Assembly (NCBI RefSeq): GCF_000717715.1 | Contig: NZ_JOAI01000007.1 | Span: 1-64,000, forward strand | Origin: Streptomyces sp. NRRL B-24484 | GTDB lineage: Bacteria > Actinomycetota > Actinomycetes > Streptomycetales > Streptomycetaceae | Direction: 5' to 3' | DNA length: 64,000 nt | In this document: positions 63,743-64,000 of the stretch, piece by piece | Layout of the letters: the number at the start of each line of letters is the position of its first letter | Position numbering within the stretch: position 1 is the stretch's first letter | The notes under the pieces: generated by a model | What the model was told of the DNA's origin: nothing | The model's input: only the letters and a program-made list of their open reading frames with translations | Databases searched by the model: none | Translations under genes and position numbers: made by a program

Positions 63743-63774
63743 TCCGGGGCCGGGCGGCGCCGCCCGGCCCCGGA
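63743..63774. terminator. perfect 32-bp palindromic terminator
   Basis: TCCGGGGCCGGGCGGC (63743-63758) and GCCGCCCGGCCCCGGA (63759-63774) form a perfect self-complementary hairpin between the deacetylase stop and the convergent penicillin-binding protein stop. Confidence 0.82.
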
Positions 63775-63782
63775 AGGACGGC

Positions 63783-64000
63783 CTACCGGCCGTGCCCGGC
63801 GCCGTCGGGCTGCCGGGTGTAGGCCGTCCAGATCCGCGTCGGGTAGGCGGAGACCGGGTCGGTGGCCGGTGCGCCGCCGACGCCGTCCAGCGGGAGCAGC
63901 GCCAGGCTCGTCGGGTCCATCCGGAACATGGTGACGGCGGTGGCGACCTGCCCCCGGTAGCCGACGAACCACCCCGCGGTGCGGTCCTCCGTCGTCCCCG
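63783..64000 (-). CDS. penicillin-binding protein (transglycosylase/transpeptidase), C-terminal end only
   Basis: The last 72 codons of a class A penicillin-binding protein continue beyond the right edge. Visible: GTTEDRTAGWFVGYRGQVAT (the conserved segment after the KTGT motif), AVTMFRMDPTSLALLPLDGV, then VSAYPTRIWTAYTRQPDGAG and stop at 63783-63785. The catalytic SxxK and SxN motifs lie outside the window. Envelope peptidoglycan synthesis is the expected role. Confidence 0.85.
   Translation of the reverse strand, partial: GTTEDRTAGWFVGYRGQVATAVTMFRMDPTSLALLPLDGVGGAPATDPVSAYPTRIWTAYTRQPDGAGHGR

Noticed and set aside
1..64000. tRNA or rRNA genes
   Set aside because: No cloverleaf with TTCGAAT/TTCAAAT-type T arm and CCA-type end and no rRNA-like conserved blocks were seen by eye; a covariance-model scan would be decisive.

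Overview
The window is very GC-rich chromosomal DNA (about 74% G+C by eye) from an actinomycete. It most likely comes from the Streptomycetaceae (Streptomyces or Kitasatospora). The evidence is third codon positions that are almost all G or C, frequent GTG and TTG starts, many leaderless -10 elements of the TAG(G/C)NT type six to eight bases before a start codon, abundant secreted hydrolases with long signal peptides, a SpoIIE-type phosphatase, an ECF sigma factor and one bldA-type TTA codon. No rRNA, tRNA, CRISPR array or core housekeeping operon was seen, so this looks like accessory chromosome (arm or sub-arm) rather than core.

Layout. 1-5 kb: a partial IS200/IS605-type TnpB that has broken into a small gene, a VanZ-like protein, a class F sortase with a secreted partner, and an AraC regulator with a VOC protein. 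5-20 kb: a secreted tripeptidyl-peptidase-like hydrolase with a TTA codon, a variant polysaccharide deacetylase, a NYN nuclease, a LuxR-like regulator, a subtilisin, an operon of secreted phosphoesterase, MFS exporter and TolB-like protein, a MalY/PatB-like enzyme, and SixA. 20-30 kb: a thioesterase, a TetR/FBP divergent pair, a 900-residue SpoIIE sensor phosphatase, a second YidC with DUF6412, and a TetR/FAD monooxygenase pair. 30-45 kb: a deacetylase, YihY, a GbsR/DUF4097/hydrolase cluster, an ArsR-like regulator facing a DUF2218-O-methyltransferase fusion, a blasticidin-deaminase-like protein, an aldo/keto reductase, and MerR next to a broken methyltransferase. 45-57 kb: a luciferase-like oxidoreductase, a GH10-like hydrolase, a scar joining LacI and F5/8 remnants, an M4 metalloprotease, an Old Yellow Enzyme, a MarR/transporter pair, and a rhodanese/TetR pair. 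56-64 kb: a DrrAB-type ABC exporter, an ECF sigma factor with a CU044_5270 protein, RidA, a TPR protein, a deacetylase, and the tail of a penicillin-binding protein.

How it works together. The recurring design is a local regulator divergent from one or two enzyme or exporter genes, with a readable palindrome between them. The clearest are TetR/FBP (overlapping -35 boxes inside one perfect palindrome), TetR/FAD monooxygenase (two palindromes), MarR/transporter (a 17-bp direct repeat), MerR (19-bp promoter spacer with a dyad), ArsR-like/methyltransferase (composite dyad), and ECF sigma/CU044_5270 (two copies of GGAACC-N16-CAGGTA). Strong intrinsic hairpins separate most convergent genes. The window also carries an unusual number of gene remnants and apparent single-base frameshifts, which point to recent decay or assembly error.
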